DNA of 64,000 nucleotides from Chryseobacterium geocarposphaerae (GTDB lineage: Bacteria; Bacteroidota; Bacteroidia; Flavobacteriales; Weeksellaceae): contig NZ_PGFD01000002.1 of the NCBI RefSeq assembly GCF_002797535.1, positions 496,001 through 560,000 on the forward strand, read 5' to 3'. Numbering within the stretch: position 1 is the first letter of the stretch; each line of letters begins with the position of its first letter. This document shows positions 17,135 through 25,420 of the stretch, piece after piece. Below the pieces are notes generated by a model, which saw only the letters and a list, made by a program, of their open reading frames with translations, did not search any database and was not told the DNA's origin. Made by a program: the position numbers and the translations under genes.

Positions 17135-18248
17135 AATTCAACAATTCTAAAATATTCTTCTTTTCCAGAGTAAAGTTTTGATGAGATTCATTTTCAATCG
17201 TAATGACTTTAGCCTCATTAAGCATCTTTTTTATTTCACAGAGCATATCTTCATTTGCTTTCGACACATCAAGAGTATTAACCTTGATAATTCTTTCACC
17301 CAAATTCAATTCCGATAATTGATTATTTTTCAATTTATTAACAATAATCAGATTGCCTTTATTCACGGTAAAAGAAATTCCGAAAGAATTATATTCGGAC
17401 TTATTTCCGTTCGGATTCAGAATAATCTTTTTATTGATAAAGTCCAGAACTACTACATAATTTTCCATGAATTTAGTTCCTACTAAGTTGACAGTGTCTA
17501 AACTGCTGTCTATAATCTGATTTCCGACGTTTATATTACCAAACTGAACTTCCATTACATCAACCTCTTTTTCTCCCTTGCTTATACTATTTAAAGACTG
17601 CGCAAGTAAACCTTCAAAAATCAGAAAATCATGATCTTTTATCTTGTTATAAGATTGCTGATTAAGAGAAAAGCCCATCCCTGAACCCGTATCAAAAACA
17701 TAGTCTAAAATTTGTCCTCTTATTTTCACTTCAATTTTGGGAACACTTGTAAATTTTTCTTCTGTAAATGGGATATTTACTGAGCCAGAAGACAAATCAG
17801 CCTCTGTTTTATCAGATACAGTAAGCGTTTTATTTTTAAAATCAATTTGCCACATCTTATCTTTCATCATATTCGCACCTAAGATCCCACTTATCTTTTT
17901 GCAGGCACGAGAGCTTATCCAGCTGATATCAGCAAACGAAAAGTTGACATTTTTAATATTTAAATCTGCTACCTTTAATGTATTAATCATGAAGACATCC
18001 ATTTTAGATTTCGCATTATTCGCATCTATTGCCTCAAATATAATGTTGCTTTTTTTAGCATTAATTTTATCCTTCAGTTCATCTGAAATAATAGTAAAAG
18101 CCCCGGTATCGAATATAAAATGATGTTGATCATTCTTTATCGTTACATTTAAGACAATCTTTCCTTCTATTAATTCAAAAGGGATTACGGTTGCTTTGAA
18201 GAAAAACGGACAAAGTAATAATAAGATGATTAAAGAGTTAAATTTCAT
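17133..18248 (-). CDS. Exported retropepsin-like aspartic protease with two DTG motifs and a PDZ-like tail
   Basis: The protein has 371 residues and a signal peptide (1-19). The first catalytic motif is FIFDTGAFTIIS (residues ~44-55) and the second is YVFDTGSGMGFS (~186-197). Each belongs to a retropepsin-type half, so one chain could form a pseudo-dimeric active site. The region from about residue 290 on (GISFTVNKGNLIIVNKL, then LGERIIKVN) fits a PDZ domain. The family is common in Bacteroidota and presumably acts in the periplasm; its substrate is unknown. Its 3' end overlaps the GC-rich hairpin. Confidence 0.8.
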   Translation of the reverse strand: MKFNSLIILLLLCPFFFKATVIPFELIEGKIVLNVTIKNDQHHFIFDTGAFTIISDELKDKINAKKSNIIFEAIDANNAKSKMDVFMINTLKVADLNIKNVNFSFADISWISSRACKKISGILGANMMKDKMWQIDFKNKTLTVSDKTEADLSSGSVNIPFTEEKFTSVPKIEVKIRGQILDYVFDTGSGMGFSLNQQSYNKIKDHDFLIFEGLLAQSLNSISKGEKEVDVMEVQFGNINVGNQIIDSSLDTVNLVGTKFMENYVVVLDFINKKIILNPNGNKSEYNSFGISFTVNKGNLIIVNKLKNNQLSELNLGERIIKVNTLDVSKANEDMLCEIKKMLNEAKVITIENESHQNFTLEKKNILELLN

Positions 18249-18375
18249 ATTTCTATTGTGATTTATTCATGGTATAAGCAAATATAAGCACTCTCTCTAT
18301 TTCTCCAAACAAAAAACCGTGGCAAAGGCATTACACTTTAACACGGTATTATAAAAAATTAAATTATTTATTTTC

Positions 18376-19260
18376 TTAGAAGGTAATCTTATACGTTCCT
18401 GTCGAAGAAACATTAGCTTTTTCAGCCTTTACATATTTTTTTACCCAAGCAACTGAAGTGGAAGAAACACAAGGATCTGAAATTCCTCCTGCTCTTCTTG
18501 CAGAAACCACATTTCCTGCTTTATCTACGGTATAAGCGATCGTAATGGAACCGCTTGCTGTACAGCCGTGAGAAGGTTGCGCTCCTCCTCTTCCCATCGT
18601 TCCCGGAATATATCCTACCAACTTCCTGTCAATTCCCACTTTACTGTCTCCGTTTCCGTCACCACCCAAAGGATCTCCTGCATTTCCTATGCCTGTTCCG
18701 TCTCCCTGACTTCCTGCTTTCGTTCCCCTTCCTCTGATTAAATTTCCAATGGCTGCTGTTCCTTTTCCGTCTCCGTTCCCGGTTTTTGAATTTGCTGTAA
18801 CCGCACCGGATTTTTTAGTATTTTTAGAAGCACTTGTACTTGTAGCAGATTTTTTATTATCCGCCTTTGACTCCTCTTTTTTCGGAACCGTTACTTTAGA
18901 ATTATTTCCTGTAATAATTTTATCCTTAGCCTCTGATTTTTTGGTTTCAGGTTGTGGTTCAGGCTTTATGATGGTTTTTGTTTCAGGAACTGCCGTTTCT
19001 ACAGGTTCAGGAGTAACTTCTTCCGTAGCAGCAGCCAGACTTCCCGGCTGATCTGCAGGTTCTTCTACCCCATTTCCGTTTCTGTTATCCCCGAAATTGA
19101 CCAGCATTGTCGTAACAACCTCCGGTTCCGGATCCAATTCAGGTTTTAATTTATATAAAAAAACAAACAACAAGATCGCAGACCAGATCAGAACAGAAAG
19201 CAATGCGCTTTTTATCCGGTCTCTGTTTTCTTCCTGTTTATTTATAGCATAAGTCTTCAT
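18376..19260 (-). CDS. tonB: Energy transducer TonB
   Basis: TonB couples the ExbB-ExbD proton-driven motor to outer membrane receptors. The 294-residue protein has a cytoplasmic start, one membrane helix (SVLIWSAILLFVFLYKL), a long Pro/Glu/Lys-rich then Ser/Gly-rich linker that spans the periplasm (residues ~60-210), and a C-terminal domain (CTASGSITIAYTVDKAGNVVSARRAGG). The C-terminal domain has two cysteines (HGCTASG, DPCVSS), which could form a disulfide. It is shorter and less typical than E. coli TonB, but the exbB-exbD-tonB order supports the call. It lies 23 bases after exbD. Confidence 0.85.
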   Translation of the reverse strand: MKTYAINKQEENRDRIKSALLSVLIWSAILLFVFLYKLKPELDPEPEVVTTMLVNFGDNRNGNGVEEPADQPGSLAAATEEVTPEPVETAVPETKTIIKPEPQPETKKSEAKDKIITGNNSKVTVPKKEESKADNKKSATSTSASKNTKKSGAVTANSKTGNGDGKGTAAIGNLIRGRGTKAGSQGDGTGIGNAGDPLGGDGNGDSKVGIDRKLVGYIPGTMGRGGAQPSHGCTASGSITIAYTVDKAGNVVSARRAGGISDPCVSSTSVAWVKKYVKAEKANVSSTGTYKITF

Positions 19261-19283
19261 CGTAAAATAATCTTTATTCGTGA

Positions 19284-19682
19284 TTATTTATCCTTTACTG
19301 TTGCAATTGCAATATTAAATTTGTGTTTTTCCGCAATTTCCATCGCAAATACCACATCTTTATGCATTGTATTTTCATCCGCTCTTATCGTAAAAGATTT
19401 GTTTGTTTGACCAGCCAGTTTATCAACAACGATTTGCTCTAGCTGATCTTTATTGACAGGAGTATCGTCTACGAAATAAGAACCGTCAGGTTTTATACTT
19501 ACCGTTAAAGGATTAGGAATATTGTCTTCTACCGCTCCCGTTTTCGGAAGCTTTACATCTATCGCACTTTGATTGGCCGCCGAAGACGTTACCATAAAAA
19601 AGATCAGCATCAGCAGGATAACATCGGTCATCGCTGCCAAACTGAACTCGGGATTCGCTTTATTTCTTCTCTGAATTTTCAT
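19284..19682 (-). CDS. exbD: Biopolymer transporter ExbD
   Basis: ExbD is the peptidoglycan-side partner of ExbB in the TonB motor. The 132-residue protein has the N-terminal membrane helix with the essential aspartate: FSLAAMTDVILLMLIFFMVTSS, where the D lies in the MTDVIL sequence. A periplasmic domain follows (VSIKPDGSYFVDD). Length is typical. It lies 9 bases after exbB and 23 before tonB, so one operon is certain in practice. Only one exbD is present, though some Bacteroidota carry two in tandem. Confidence 0.93.
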   Translation of the reverse strand: MKIQRRNKANPEFSLAAMTDVILLMLIFFMVTSSAANQSAIDVKLPKTGAVEDNIPNPLTVSIKPDGSYFVDDTPVNKDQLEQIVVDKLAGQTNKSFTIRADENTMHKDVVFAMEIAEKHKFNIAIATVKDK

Positions 19683-19691
19683 CTGGAAAGA

Positions 19692-20396
19692 TTATAAAGG
19701 TTTGTTGATAAGATCTAAAAATTCACCAGACATATTCTGAGCCTTCAATACAAACTTATCAATTCTTGTTAATAACAAATTATAGAAGAAGTTAGCCGGA
19801 ATTGCCACTGCAAGACCTACCGCAGTTTGTCCTAAAGCCGTATAAATTCCTTCAGAAAGTGTTTTCGGAGAGAAAGACCCTGTTGCGTGCGAAAGGTTAA
19901 AGAACGCAATAATCATCCCGATTACCGTTCCTAAAAGTCCCAACATAGGAGCAATACTCGGAACTACCGCCAAAAGATTAAGGTTTTTTTCCATATTCGC
20001 AACTTCAACCTGAGCCTGAGATTCCATGGCACTCACAATATCAGAAACAGGACGCCCTAATCTTGAAATTCCCTTTTCTAAAATTCTTCCTTCCGGAGAG
20101 TTTTGTCTTTTACAATAGTCTGAAGCAGATTCTATTTTGCCTTCTTTAATGAAGTCTTCAATATTATCCATAAAATTGGAATCCGTTTTTGAAGTCAACC
20201 TTTTAATAAAGAAAAAACGTTCAAAAAACAGATACACCGAAAACACACCAAGTGTTAGTACGGTCACCATCACTATTTTAGCGAAAGCACCTCCATGAAA
20301 CATGATCTTCCAAAATGAAAATTCTAAATCTTCTGTGTTCACTGCCGGTGTAGCAATTTGTGCAAATAAAATCTGAGTAAGTTCCGTTAACAGCAT
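19692..20396 (-). CDS. exbB: MotA/TolQ/ExbB proton channel protein
   Basis: ExbB forms the pentameric channel part of the TonB motor in the inner membrane. The 234-residue protein has three hydrophobic segments: FAKIVMVTVLTLGVFSVYLFF, then LLAVVPSIAPMLGLLGTVIGMIIAFF and IYTALGQTAVGLAVAIPANFFYNLLLTRI. The last two with the APMLGLLGTV block are the family signature. It is the first gene of exbB-exbD-tonB. A TATTTTTG box on the minus strand (20428-20435) lies 32 bases before the ATG. Confidence 0.93.
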   Translation of the reverse strand: MLLTELTQILFAQIATPAVNTEDLEFSFWKIMFHGGAFAKIVMVTVLTLGVFSVYLFFERFFFIKRLTSKTDSNFMDNIEDFIKEGKIESASDYCKRQNSPEGRILEKGISRLGRPVSDIVSAMESQAQVEVANMEKNLNLLAVVPSIAPMLGLLGTVIGMIIAFFNLSHATGSFSPKTLSEGIYTALGQTAVGLAVAIPANFFYNLLLTRIDKFVLKAQNMSGEFLDLINKPL

Positions 20397-20427
20397 TAAT
20401 ATGTAGTTTTATAATGGTTTTAAACGA

Positions 20428-20435
20428 CAAAAATA
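20428..20435 (-). promoter_or_regulatory. Candidate -7 element (TATTTTTG) for exbB-exbD-tonB
   Basis: It matches TAnnTTTG on the minus strand and precedes the exbB ATG by 32 bases. There is no clear TTTG -33 box. Confidence 0.45.
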
Positions 20436-20573
20436 ATAGAATATTATTAATTGATGTCTTAAAAAATGCTTAAAAACAACTTAAAATTAAGTTGCTTTTT
20501 ACAAACAGCAAAATTCTTTCCAAAAAGTATTGAAAAGAATTTTTAGTATAAAAAATATTAAGATATAAGGATA

Positions 20574-21035
20574 TTAATCCTCGTCTACCTCAATATCATC
20601 TTGTTTAAATTCGCATTTAAGTCTGAAAGGTATCGGAGTATCTGAACCCGTGTAAAAATCATCAATTGTTCCTTTCCAGATCACCTGAAGTTCTCCTTCT
20701 TCATTCTTTTCAAATTGAAGCTCGTTATCATAGATGAAAGCCTCTTCATCATCAAAAAGATCTACTTCTGTGTAGCTGTCTTCATCAGAATCATTAATTT
20801 GAATTGTTTTCCCTTCTATTTCCGCAGATTCGATAGGGAAATCGAAGACCTCAAGCGAAAGTTGTGGAAAATTGTACTGCAGAGAATCATCGTCAACGTG
20901 ATCCAAACTGTCATCCGTAATAACTTCAACCTCTAAAAAATGTTGTTGGTTGCTATAGACCGCTTTGCAATAAGTATTTCTGATATTGTATTTTAGCGTT
21001 TCGTCCGGATGGTAAATTTTTAAAATCCCTTTCAT
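20574..21035 (-). CDS. Acidic protein of unknown function (153 aa)
   Basis: I do not recognise this protein. It has no signal peptide or membrane helix and is strongly acidic, with runs such as DDSLDHVDDDS and NDSDEDSYTEVDLFDDEE. The alternating hydrophobic pattern suggests a beta-rich fold (LSLEVFDFPIESAEIEGKTIQI). The ATG at 21035 opens a cytoplasmic-looking N-terminus (MKGILKIYHPDETLKYNIR). It sits alone, divergent from the DUF885 lipoprotein gene and upstream of exbB on the same strand with a 177-base gap that makes co-transcription less likely. Confidence 0.6.
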   Translation of the reverse strand: MKGILKIYHPDETLKYNIRNTYCKAVYSNQQHFLEVEVITDDSLDHVDDDSLQYNFPQLSLEVFDFPIESAEIEGKTIQINDSDEDSYTEVDLFDDEEAFIYDNELQFEKNEEGELQVIWKGTIDDFYTGSDTPIPFRLKCEFKQDDIEVDED

Positions 21036-21203
21036 TATTTCTTAAAAAAAGAACTGTAATAGTATGATTGTTAAACGTTTTCAGCAAAGATAAAAAATAG
21101 ATTGAATGTGAAAAATATTTTGAAAAATATTTTTGCAAAATCCTCCTTCAAAACACCCTTTTTTGTTATTATTAATTACTTTTGTTTTTCAAAGATTCTG
21201 AAA

Positions 21204-23000
21204 ATGAAAAACATTGTATTTAAAAGCATCGTCGGTTTGGGATTACTCATGGGTGTGGCCTCTTGTAAGAAGTCGGATTCACCATTAACAAAAGTAACTC
21301 CCAGTAATTTAGATTCTATCGCGTCGAACTATTATGAACAATATCTGAAGCTTTACCCTCTTGAAGCGACTTCCCAGGGCGATCTCAGATACAATGACCA
21401 ATTGCCGATCAATATAGACAAAGATTTTATTTCCGGTGAAGTTTCTTTTTATAATTCAGTACAGAAACAGTTGGAAAATGTTGATTATAAGAATCTTTCT
21501 GATGAAGACAAAGTTGTATATGATGTACTTGACTTCATGCTGAAAGACAGAATTGAAGGATATGCCTATCACCCAGAATATATTCCGTTTACCCAGTTTG
21601 GAGGTTTACCTTTAAGTTTCCCTCTTTACGGAAGCGGACAGGGAAGCCAGCCTTTCAAAACAGAAAAAGATTATAGCGACTGGCTAAAAAGAATGGAAAA
21701 ATTTCCGGATTGGATGAATGCTGCCACGGACAATTTCAGAGAAGGAATAAATAATAAAATGGTATTGCCTAAAAAGCTGGTTATTAAAATGATTCCTCAA
21801 ATGAGAGCGGAAGAGATCATTACCACAGATTTGGATAAAAATATTTTTTACGGACCCATTAAAGACTTCCCGAAAAGCTTCACTAAAGAGCAGAAAGATA
21901 AATTTTCAGGGCTTTACAAGGAAACTATTTTAAAGAAGATTATTCCTGCATACACCAAAATGGGTGACTTCTTAGAAAAAGAATACTTACCTAAAGCAAG
22001 AGAAACTGATGGATACAACAGTCTTCCAAATGGAAAGGAAATTTATCAGTATTACGCAAAAAGCTGGACAACCACCAACAAATCTCCTGAGGAGATCAAC
22101 AAAATAGGTCTTCAGCAAGTGGCTATGCTTCGTGCGGAAATGGAAAAAGTAAAGCAACAGGTTGGCTTTACAGGGGCTTTGGAAGAATTCATCAGTTTTG
22201 TAAAAACAGATCCTAAAGCAATGCCTTACAAGACTTCCAAAGAAGTTTTAGGTGCATTCAATGGAATTTTGACGAAGATTACCCCGAAGCTTAAAACCAT
22301 GTTCTCTGTAACTCCAAAAACTAAATTTGAGATCAGACAGACCGAGAAATTCAGAGAAGCCAGTGCAAGCGCAGAATACATTCAGGGAACTCCGGATGGA
22401 AAAAGACCCGGTATTTTCTATGTTCCACTTCCTGATCCTTCCAAGTTCAATGTTACTTCAGGAATGGAATCTTTGTTCTTACATGAAGCTATTCCGGGGC
22501 ACCATTATCAAGTTTCCTTACAACAGGAAAACACCAAGCTTCCCAAATTCATGAGATTCGGATGGTTTGGAGCATACGGAGAAGGATGGGCACATTATTG
22601 TGAAACATTAGGCCCTGAATTTGGATTGTACACAGATCCTTATCAAAAAATGGGGTATTTGAGTGATCAGATGTTAAGAGCAGTAAGACTGGTCGTAGAT
22701 ACCGGTTTGCATACGGGAAAAATGACCAGAGAAGAAGCTATTAAATATTTCCTAAGTAATATTTCTTATGATGAAGCCGGAGCAACCGCCGAAGTTGAGA
22801 GATATATGGCTATGCCTGGACAGGCTTTAGGATATAAAATAGGCTCGTTAAGAATTCGTGAACTTAGAGAGAAATACCAGAAAGAACTGGGCCCAAAATT
22901 CAATTTGGCAAGCTTCCACGATGAAGTTTTAAGCCAAGGATGTCTTCCTTTGGATGTACTGAACAGAAAAATGGAGCTTTGGGCAAAAAAGCAGAAGTAA
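21204..23000 (+). CDS. DUF885 family lipoprotein, probable zinc metallopeptidase-like
   Basis: The protein has 598 residues from the ATG at 21204; the earlier in-frame start at 21102 is rejected because the signal peptide begins at 21204. It has a lipobox (GVASC) at about residue 18. The DUF885 core carries ESLFLHEAIPGHHYQVSLQQE, a HExxGH-type zinc motif, plus YGEGWAHYCE and EAGATAEVERYMAMPGQALGYKIG. These are conserved in this family of presumed zinc peptidases. Anchoring is likely in the inner leaflet of the outer membrane. The substrate is unknown. A terminator follows. Confidence 0.85.
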   Translation: MKNIVFKSIVGLGLLMGVASCKKSDSPLTKVTPSNLDSIASNYYEQYLKLYPLEATSQGDLRYNDQLPINIDKDFISGEVSFYNSVQKQLENVDYKNLSDEDKVVYDVLDFMLKDRIEGYAYHPEYIPFTQFGGLPLSFPLYGSGQGSQPFKTEKDYSDWLKRMEKFPDWMNAATDNFREGINNKMVLPKKLVIKMIPQMRAEEIITTDLDKNIFYGPIKDFPKSFTKEQKDKFSGLYKETILKKIIPAYTKMGDFLEKEYLPKARETDGYNSLPNGKEIYQYYAKSWTTTNKSPEEINKIGLQQVAMLRAEMEKVKQQVGFTGALEEFISFVKTDPKAMPYKTSKEVLGAFNGILTKITPKLKTMFSVTPKTKFEIRQTEKFREASASAEYIQGTPDGKRPGIFYVPLPDPSKFNVTSGMESLFLHEAIPGHHYQVSLQQENTKLPKFMRFGWFGAYGEGWAHYCETLGPEFGLYTDPYQKMGYLSDQMLRAVRLVVDTGLHTGKMTREEAIKYFLSNISYDEAGATAEVERYMAMPGQALGYKIGSLRIRELREKYQKELGPKFNLASFHDEVLSQGCLPLDVLNRKMELWAKKQK

Positions 23001-23017
23001 TCCTCATTAAAAATATT

Positions 23018-23051
23018 AAAGTCACAAATTAATTTTTGTGGCTTTTTTGTT
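23018..23051 (+). terminator. Intrinsic terminator after the DUF885 gene
   Basis: The arms AAAGTCACAAA and TTTGTGGCTTT (23018-23028, 23035-23045) pair over 11 positions with one G-U, then a T-run follows. Confidence 0.75.
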
Positions 23052-23120
23052 TGATTTATTTCATAAATTCATTCAGCAAAAAATTTAGACGATATTTTAA
23101 AGCTTTAATTCAATAGAAAA

Positions 23121-23570
23121 ATGATAACAGAAGGTCTACAATCGCTTTATACAAGAGATTTAAATAAATTAAAACTGGAAATTGAGTCTTATCAAGACGA
23201 AGCATCAATTTGGAAAACAGATAAAAACATTTCAAATTCTGCGGGAAACCTGTGCCTTCATTTGGTCGGAAATCTTAATCATTTCATTGGAGCTCAATTA
23301 GGGAATTCAGGTTATATCAGAAAGCGTGAGCTTGAATTTTCATTAAAGGATATTCCAAGAACTGAGCTTATTGAAAAAATTGAAGGAACATTGGAAATTG
23401 TGGCTTCAACATTCAATACACTGTCTCGCGAAGATCTGGAAAAAGATTTTCCTCTTGAAGCTTTAGGATATAAAATGACCACTGAGTATTTCCTGATCCA
23501 TTTATTTGGTCATTTAAGCTATCATCTGGGACAGATCAATTACCACAGAAGATTGTTGGATGGGGAATAG
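23121..23570 (+). CDS. DinB-like / DUF1572 family protein
   Basis: The 149-residue protein has the four-helix DinB pattern with three histidines that bind a metal: NLCLHLVGNLNHFIGAQLG near residues 45-63, and LIHLFGHLSYHLGQINYHRR at the C-terminus. Members include thiol-dependent transferases and many proteins of unknown role. No signal peptide is present, so it is cytoplasmic. It starts at an ATG preceded by an AT-rich stretch. It stands between the DUF885 terminator and a double-hairpin repeat, so it is a single-gene unit. Confidence 0.8.
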   Translation: MITEGLQSLYTRDLNKLKLEIESYQDEASIWKTDKNISNSAGNLCLHLVGNLNHFIGAQLGNSGYIRKRELEFSLKDIPRTELIEKIEGTLEIVASTFNTLSREDLEKDFPLEALGYKMTTEYFLIHLFGHLSYHLGQINYHRRLLDGE

Positions 23571-23574
23571 TTTT

Positions 23575-23633
23575 TAACCACCCCGTCAAAAATTCTTCGA
23601 ATTTTTGACACCCCTCCGAAGGAGGGGAATTTT
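23575..23633. repeat. Double-hairpin intergenic repeat, accaccccgtc family (copy 1)
   Basis: It begins AACCACCCCGTC. The first hairpin has 11-bp perfect arms (23585-23595, 23599-23609); the second pairs CCCCTCC with GGAGGGG around GAA (23611-23627). A close copy lies at 50823-50880. It sits between convergent genes, 8 bases before the nth stop. Confidence 0.8.
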
Positions 23634-23644
23634 ATGGTAACAAT

Positions 23645-24274
23645 TTATTTCTCTTTTTCTTTAAACATCATTTTGGTAATGAAGTCTTTCTCTCCTTTTC
23701 CTCTTGCAGGAGAATATTCTCTTCCGTAAAAAATAATCTGAAGGTGAAGCTTATTCCATACTTCTTCTTTCCAGATACTTTTAGCGTCTTTTTCCGTTTC
23801 TACGACGTTTTTCCCGGAGGTAAGCTTCCACTGCGTCATGAGCCGGTGAATGTGTGTATCGACCGGAAAAGCAGGAAATCCGAAGCCCTGACTCATCATC
23901 ACAGAAGCCGTTTTATGACCAACTCCCGGAAGCGCCTCTAATTCTTCATAAGTTTGAGGTACTACTCCATGATGTCTTTCCAACAGGAGTTCTGCCATTC
24001 TTTTCAGGTTTTTGGCTTTTGTATTCGCCAGTCCGATTTCTTTGATCAGTTCTTTGATTTCCGAAACCTCCAATTTTGCCATTTTTTCAGGAGTTCCCGC
24101 CACTTTAAACAGGTTTGGAGTTACCTGATTTACTTTTTTATCGGTAGTCTGAGCAGATAACGCTACGGCCACCATCAAAGTATAAGGATCCGTATGATCC
24201 AGCGGAATCGGAACTTCAGGATATAGTTTTTCTAATTCGGTCTGAACAAGCTCGGCTCTTTGCTTTTTTGTCAT
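23645..24274 (-). CDS. nth: Endonuclease III (Nth) lacking the iron-sulfur cluster cysteines
   Basis: Nth is a DNA glycosylase/AP lyase that removes oxidised pyrimidines. The 209-residue protein keeps the helix-hairpin-helix LPGVGHKTASV with catalytic Lys121 and the aspartate Asp139 in FPVDTHIHR. In E. coli Nth, four cysteines after the last helix hold a [4Fe-4S] cluster; here residues 184-209 (GREYSPARGKGEKDF, then a Lys/Glu end) have none, and there is no cysteine in the whole protein. The cluster must be absent. Both catalytic residues remain, so activity is likely. Confidence 0.9.
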   Translation of the reverse strand: MTKKQRAELVQTELEKLYPEVPIPLDHTDPYTLMVAVALSAQTTDKKVNQVTPNLFKVAGTPEKMAKLEVSEIKELIKEIGLANTKAKNLKRMAELLLERHHGVVPQTYEELEALPGVGHKTASVMMSQGFGFPAFPVDTHIHRLMTQWKLTSGKNVVETEKDAKSIWKEEVWNKLHLQIIFYGREYSPARGKGEKDFITKMMFKEKEK

Positions 24275-24307
24275 TTAACTATTAAATTTGAACAAAATTA
24301 AATCATT

Positions 24308-24757
24308 ATGCTGAAAGTTGGAGATAAACTACCACAATTTGAAGGAATAAATCAGGATGGAGAAACGGTACAATCGGAGAAATTAATCGGAAAAAAATTA
24401 GTTATTTTCTTTTATCCTCAGGCAAATACGCCAACCTGTACTGTGGAAGCCTGTAATTTGAGTGATAATTATTCAAAATTGGAAAAGGCAGGATTTCAGT
24501 TATTGGGAATAAGCGGAGACTCTGTGAAAAAGCAGAAAAATTTTCACAATAAATTTGCTTTTCCTTATGATCTTATTGCTGATGAAAACCGTGATATTAT
24601 TGAAAAATTCGGGGTTTGGCAGGAGAAAAAAACGTTTGGTAAAACCTATATGGGAATTGTAAGAACCACCTTTATTTTTGATGAAAAAGGAGTTTGTACG
24701 AGAGTCATTGAGAAAGTAACTTCAAAAACAGCGGCTGAGCAGATTTTGGAGGGATAA
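24308..24757 (+). CDS. bcp: Thiol peroxidase Bcp (peroxiredoxin Q type)
   Basis: Bcp reduces hydrogen peroxide and organic peroxides with thioredoxin as electron donor in the cytoplasm. The 149-residue protein has the family pattern FFYPQANTPTCTVEACN, with the peroxidatic Cys44 in TPTCT and the resolving Cys49 five residues later, as in the two-cysteine Bcp form. The C-terminal R.TFIFDEKG block closes the fold. It diverges from nth with a 33-base gap, so the two promoters must overlap; shared expression in DNA and peroxide stress is possible but is only inference. Confidence 0.93.
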   Translation: MLKVGDKLPQFEGINQDGETVQSEKLIGKKLVIFFYPQANTPTCTVEACNLSDNYSKLEKAGFQLLGISGDSVKKQKNFHNKFAFPYDLIADENRDIIEKFGVWQEKKTFGKTYMGIVRTTFIFDEKGVCTRVIEKVTSKTAAEQILEG

Positions 24758-24767
24758 TTTTTGATTC

Positions 24768-24868
24768 TTTGTCATTCTGAACATAAACTAAAGGTTTACG
24801 AACGTAGTTCAGAAGTGGAGGAAGAATCTATAATAGTAACCAGATTCTTCCTCCGTCAGAATGACAAA
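24768..24868. repeat. Nested palindromic repeat, gtcattctga family (copy 3)
   Basis: The outer arms TTTGTCATTCTGA and TCAGAATGACAAA (24768-24780, 24856-24868) are perfect over 13 bases. Inner arms GGAGGAAGAATCT and AGATTCTTCCTCC (24817-24829, 24842-24854) are also perfect. The element lies between convergent bcp and GNAT genes. Confidence 0.8.
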
Positions 24869-24880
24869 CTCATAGTATGA

Positions 24881-25420
24881 TTATTCTGTTTCGTAATACC
24901 TCAACTCCTCATTTTCCCCCGGAAGAGTTACATGTTTCTGGAATTTTAACCCCAGTTTCTCAATTAATTTCTGAGAAGAAAAATTGCCTTTTGAAGTAAT
25001 TGCAGAGATCTTTTTTAGTCCAAAATCATCCATTCCTATGGATTTGACTTTTGAAGCGGCTTCATACGCATACCCTTTTCCTTCAAACTCATCTAATAAA
25101 GAAAATCCGATATCTACCACATCCAAGCCTTCTCTTTCGAAAATTCCTACCCCGCCAATTTTGTGATTTCCTTCTTTGGTCAGTACCAAATAGTTTCCGT
25201 AGCCCAATCGTTCAAACTGTGGAAGAAACTTTTCTTTGATATAGTTTTCTGCATCGGCAACCGTTTTTATATGACGATCTCCGATGAACTGAATAAACTT
25301 GGGCCTGTTGTAAAGATCAAGAATGAATTCTCCGTCTTCCAAAGACATTGGACGGATGATCAACCTTTCTGTTTCGTAGAAATTATCTGCGTTTGGAGGA
25401 ATTTGTTTTTTTAGGCTCAT
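24881..25420 (-). CDS. GNAT family N-acetyltransferase (RimJ/RimL type)
   Basis: The 179-residue protein starts ETERLIIRPMSLEDGEFILDLYNRP, typical of RimJ/RimL-like acetyltransferases. GNYLVLTKEGNHKIGGVGIFERE and DIGFSLLDEFEGKGYAYEAASKV hold the acetyl-CoA-binding A motif (the Q/R-x-x-G-x-G/A site is EGKGYA). The C-terminus has KISAITSKGNFSSQKLIEKLGLKF. Substrate is unknown; it may be a protein N-terminus or a small molecule. Its 5' end overlaps the end of the upstream exported-protein gene by 38 bases, so the two are translationally linked. Confidence 0.88.
   Translation of the reverse strand: MSLKKQIPPNADNFYETERLIIRPMSLEDGEFILDLYNRPKFIQFIGDRHIKTVADAENYIKEKFLPQFERLGYGNYLVLTKEGNHKIGGVGIFEREGLDVVDIGFSLLDEFEGKGYAYEAASKVKSIGMDDFGLKKISAITSKGNFSSQKLIEKLGLKFQKHVTLPGENEELRYYETE

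Noticed and set aside
21102-21203. 34-residue N-terminal extension of the DUF885 protein
   Set aside because: It would place a non-signal segment ahead of a clean lipoprotein signal peptide that begins at the ATG at 21204.
23575-23633. CRISPR-like array from repeated GTCAAAAATTC and GGAGGGG segments
   Set aside because: There are only two distant copies with no regular spacer-repeat pattern; they are dispersed intergenic palindromes.
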